A stretch of DNA of 64,000 nucleotides from contig JADCRB010000078.1 in NCBI GenBank assembly GCA_021464245.1, positions 1,931,216-1,995,215 on the forward strand, given 5' to 3'. The notes below the pieces were generated by a model. It was not told the origin of the DNA and did no database searches. It saw only the letters and a program-made list of their open reading frames with translations. This DNA is from Carallia brachiata (Eukaryota; Streptophyta; Magnoliopsida; Malpighiales; Rhizophoraceae). Shown here one piece after another: positions 61,342 to 64,000 of the stretch (its first letter is position 1; each line of letters starts with the position of its first letter). Made by a program: the position numbers and the translations under genes.

Positions 61342-61351
61342 TTACAACTGA
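61130..61351 (+). CDS. UBL5: Ubiquitin-like protein 5 (Hub1)
   Basis: An intronless 73-residue frame from ATG 61130: [20 protein letters not shown] and so on to GLELYYN. This is a complete beta-grasp fold of the UBL5/Hub1 family, whose length is 73 in plants and animals. It ends Tyr-Tyr-Asn and lacks the Gly-Gly needed for conjugation, so it acts by non-covalent binding. In yeast and animals it binds spliceosome proteins (Snu66/SART1) and affects splice-site choice. The core residues [11 protein letters not shown] and [16 protein letters not shown] are all present. The GC-rich ORF stands out from AT-rich surroundings, and TGGGCT/GGCCCA elements lie upstream. No neighbour appears functionally linked. 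Confidence 0.96.
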
Positions 61352-64000
61352 ACTATTTTTATTTTTACAGAGGTTAGAAATTTTCAATAAACCCATTTAT
61401 ATTTTGCTATTCTGATGAATTAAAAATTCTAATACATCTTCTAGGTTAATGCCTTATTTGAATTAATTTTAGGGTTTTTTCAAAAAAAAAAAAAAGGAAG
61501 CTTTTATTTTTTAGATTGTCTCCATGATTGATTAACCAGTTTTTTTCATGTTAGGTTCCTCTGAAATCTTTGGCCTATCTTATTTTAGAAGTATGCATTC
61601 ATTAGTACCATTAGACATCTTTAACTTGCAGAATTGTGATTTTCGGACGAGGCATTTTTGTAGTGTCTGTGCGTGGCCCTAGGAATATATATCTAAGGGT
61701 GTATGTAGCTTTAGCTAATGCTTCTGTAATCCATTGCTTGTTATTGAAAGGTTCATAGAGCTACAATATTTGCTTAATTTCAATTAGTAGAACCGTAAAA
61801 TGTAGAATTTAAAACAAATGTAAGCGTACATACATCTGGCCACCCTTCCACAAGCGTGGGAGCGCTGTGCTTGAGAAGGCCGTTATCAGAACTGTAAAAT
61901 CTCTGGCATGGTATGCTCTTGGAAAACTGATGTCATGAATAAAATAGTTAATTTTCCCATTGTATGCCTGTCACGAATAGTTTCCAAGCCCTCGATGTTG
62001 GGAGAACATTAAAATTCATTTGAAGCATGCATAGGAGACGAGGGATCAGGAATGACTTTTTAATTGTATATCTTTATATGAGAGGATGTAGAAGCCACAA
62101 CTCAAGGCCTCCCTTCATTAGCGTTCCATTTATATATGTTTCTTTCCTTTCAAATACAGGTACCACCAAGCAACATTGTGTCATGTGACACTCATGAAAT
62201 TAGAGATATCTATCTTTGTCATTAGATTCATTTAGTGGATTGGGTTAAAGAATTAGGATTATTTGAACTTCTTATTACCTTGTTTTAAAGCATGCTCCTC
62301 AAATTCTAGCCAATTGAAGGAAGCAACAAGAAGAAAATTCTAAGGCCCTTTTCCACTTTCTAGCTCTGTGCCTTAAACACAGAGCTGAATATGAAAGATT
62401 TTGACACTTCATTGCTCAAACTTGGAAAATGATATATTCAAGAGTTGATAAGCTCTTTGTTACCACCCACCCTGTAAAATACTTCACACATGTTTTGTGT
62501 TTGTATTTTTCTTTTCTTTTTCTTCTTTGCAACAGTATGAGATTTATATGAGCAAGCACATTTGTACTAAATCAGTTCGTATGAATATGAATTGCTTGAG
62601 AAAATATGCAGAGTGCTGTAACTTTCCTACTGTCACATTCCAATGGTGCGTTTTTTCAGAAGCTTAAAAATTTATGTGAAAATTAATGAAAAAAGTCGTG
62701 AGCAAATATGATAATTCACTAATATAACAAAAGAGGAAAATTATAATTTCGTTTCTCACGTGAAAGTAGTGATATGTGAGGTTTTCATTAGGAATTGTTA
62801 GTCTTTTTGAATCATGATCTTAATCCACCTATGCTTTGTGCTTTCAGTATATCCTTAGAAGACTAACAATTCCTCATGTCTCAGGTGTTATGTTTGTGTA
62901 GTGCATTCAGACCACGATGACTTTGGATGCCTTAAATAGCAGCTGTGTTTGATTTGTTACTATTTCACTCTTCGGCAGGCAGTAGCTCTTAAATAACGGT
63001 GTGCAAAGAGGATTTACATGCTTGCAGAACGCTAAGGCTGATAAATTCGAGAAGGTACATTGTATGATGAAATGCCCCTAATTTCCAAAGTGAGCAAATA
63101 AACTATTCATGTGAATCTGGGGAGTTTCAGGTTTATGTGGTGCTGATGTTAGTGTGGTAGTGTAGTGATGTTTGATTTGTGCGAACAGCGTTCTTATGTT
63201 ACCTCAAGTTTCGCACTGTATATTTGAGGAACGTAGCAGCTATGCAAGTGACCACCAAGTTGTTGTGCCTTGAGAGATGTTAGGGGATCAAATCCTCTCA
63301 TCTTCCTTAGCTCCTCATATGCGGAATGTAGGTGGGGCACAAAGCATTCCCTTTGCGATGTTCATCCTCATTAACATCTAACAACTAACTACTAATTATG
63401 ACCGTGTTTGAAAGAAAAAAAAATGTCCCCTTAAACCTGGTAATGCATAAAAGCAAGCCCCGTGAGTGCCTTAACAGTCTGAGCTCTTCAAGATAAGATA
63501 AGCCCATGGCAACTCCACTCAAGTTCGTCCTGTTAACACACAGACAAGAGGCATCAGCCCATAAGTCCTGTGGCCCAGTAAACCTGCCCCAAAGCACAAC
63601 CAACATAAAAAAAAGCTAAGCAGGCGGTGGCCAGTGCTACAAAGACACGTCATGATCAAACTGACGTGTACATGACAGTGCTGTCAGTCACCCACATATA
63701 TTTGGATGTCGGTTGCGAGTCCATCAAAATGATGTTTTTAATTGGTTGGTATGAATAAGACTGACGGCAGAGAAGTGCGGGGGCGCTTTACAGCTTGCCA
63801 CGTAAAACCAGAATCTCTGTCGTTTTTAGGATGGACCTTTTACGGTTAAAATAACAACCGCACGTACTCTGATGGTGATTGGTGACTGGTGGGTGATAAA
63901 GGAGGGAGTTTTTAAAAAAAAAAATAAAATTAAAAAACCCAGTCAAAGGGAAATGGGTAATCAGGCCCACTGGGCTCAATCATACTTTAAGATGCATCAG
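61352..64000. other. UBL5 3' flank and gene-free region to the right edge
   Basis: 61352 to about 61.8 kb should include the UBL5 3' UTR. The rest is less A/T-run-rich than other intergenic DNA but holds no frame with protein character. A hairpin at 62790-62874 is listed separately. 63640-63900 contains ACGT-core words (GACACGTCATG, TGACGTGTACATGAC, GCCACGTAAAACC) as in an upstream regulatory region of a gene that may start beyond the edge. Confidence 0.4.
62790..62874. repeat. Inverted repeat with perfect 16-bp arms
   Basis: AGGAATTGTTAGTCTT at 62790-62805 is exactly complementary to 62859-62874, with a 53-base loop. Outside the arms, complementarity drops quickly. Confidence 0.8.

Overview
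The window is nuclear DNA of a flowering plant, almost certainly a eudicot. Genes have GT-AG introns with T-rich acceptors. Gene-free DNA is AT-rich with many A/T runs. The gene set is typical of land plants: a PLS-DYW pentatricopeptide protein, a PIP2 aquaporin, CRINKLY4-related and cytoplasmic receptor-like kinases, a CASP-like protein and a LOG2-type RING ligase. A woody eudicot would fit, but I cannot name the species from sequence alone.

Layout, left to right. 1-1519 holds the 5' part of a LOG2/LUL-type E3 ligase (minus strand, running off the left edge). After about 6 kb without a recognisable gene, a six-exon cytoplasmic kinase resembling CRPK1 (7727-9499, plus) converges on an intronless CCR3-like receptor kinase (10241-12553, minus). 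12.6-18.5 kb is gene-free and holds a degenerate DNA transposon. An intronless DYW-class PPR gene follows (18565-21138, minus). 21.3-23.6 kb is a nest of small transposons, including a 501-bp fold-back element with a 10-bp target duplication. Next come an AP-rich membrane glycoprotein gene (24166-24807, minus), a dead LINE (about 26.0-27.9 kb) and a four-exon PIP2 aquaporin gene (29456-31091, minus). 31-41 kb is mostly intergenic, with one short transcription unit (34.6-35.0 kb), a LINE scrap, a 1547-bp hAT derivative and a 200-bp purine tract. The right third is gene-rich: RPL12 (minus), a PWWP-domain protein (plus), a small membrane-anchored coiled-coil protein (plus), an unrecognised three-exon small gene (minus), a CASPL5 gene (minus) and UBL5 (plus). 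SINEs, a Tourist-type MITE and another hAT-like element lie among them.

These are independent eukaryotic transcription units, not a co-regulated cluster, and I see no new multi-gene system. The most useful observations are: an exact 27-bp duplication that copies a splice donor inside the kinase gene; a 1-bp frameshift that removes the conserved tail of the PWWP protein; a GC-AG intron; an unrecognised gene encoding about 93 residues in three short exons; a receptor kinase without the APE part of its activation segment; and several transposons whose exact ends are set by target-site duplications. Exon structures were inferred by eye from splice signals, reading phase and remembered protein families. 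No alignment or database search was run.
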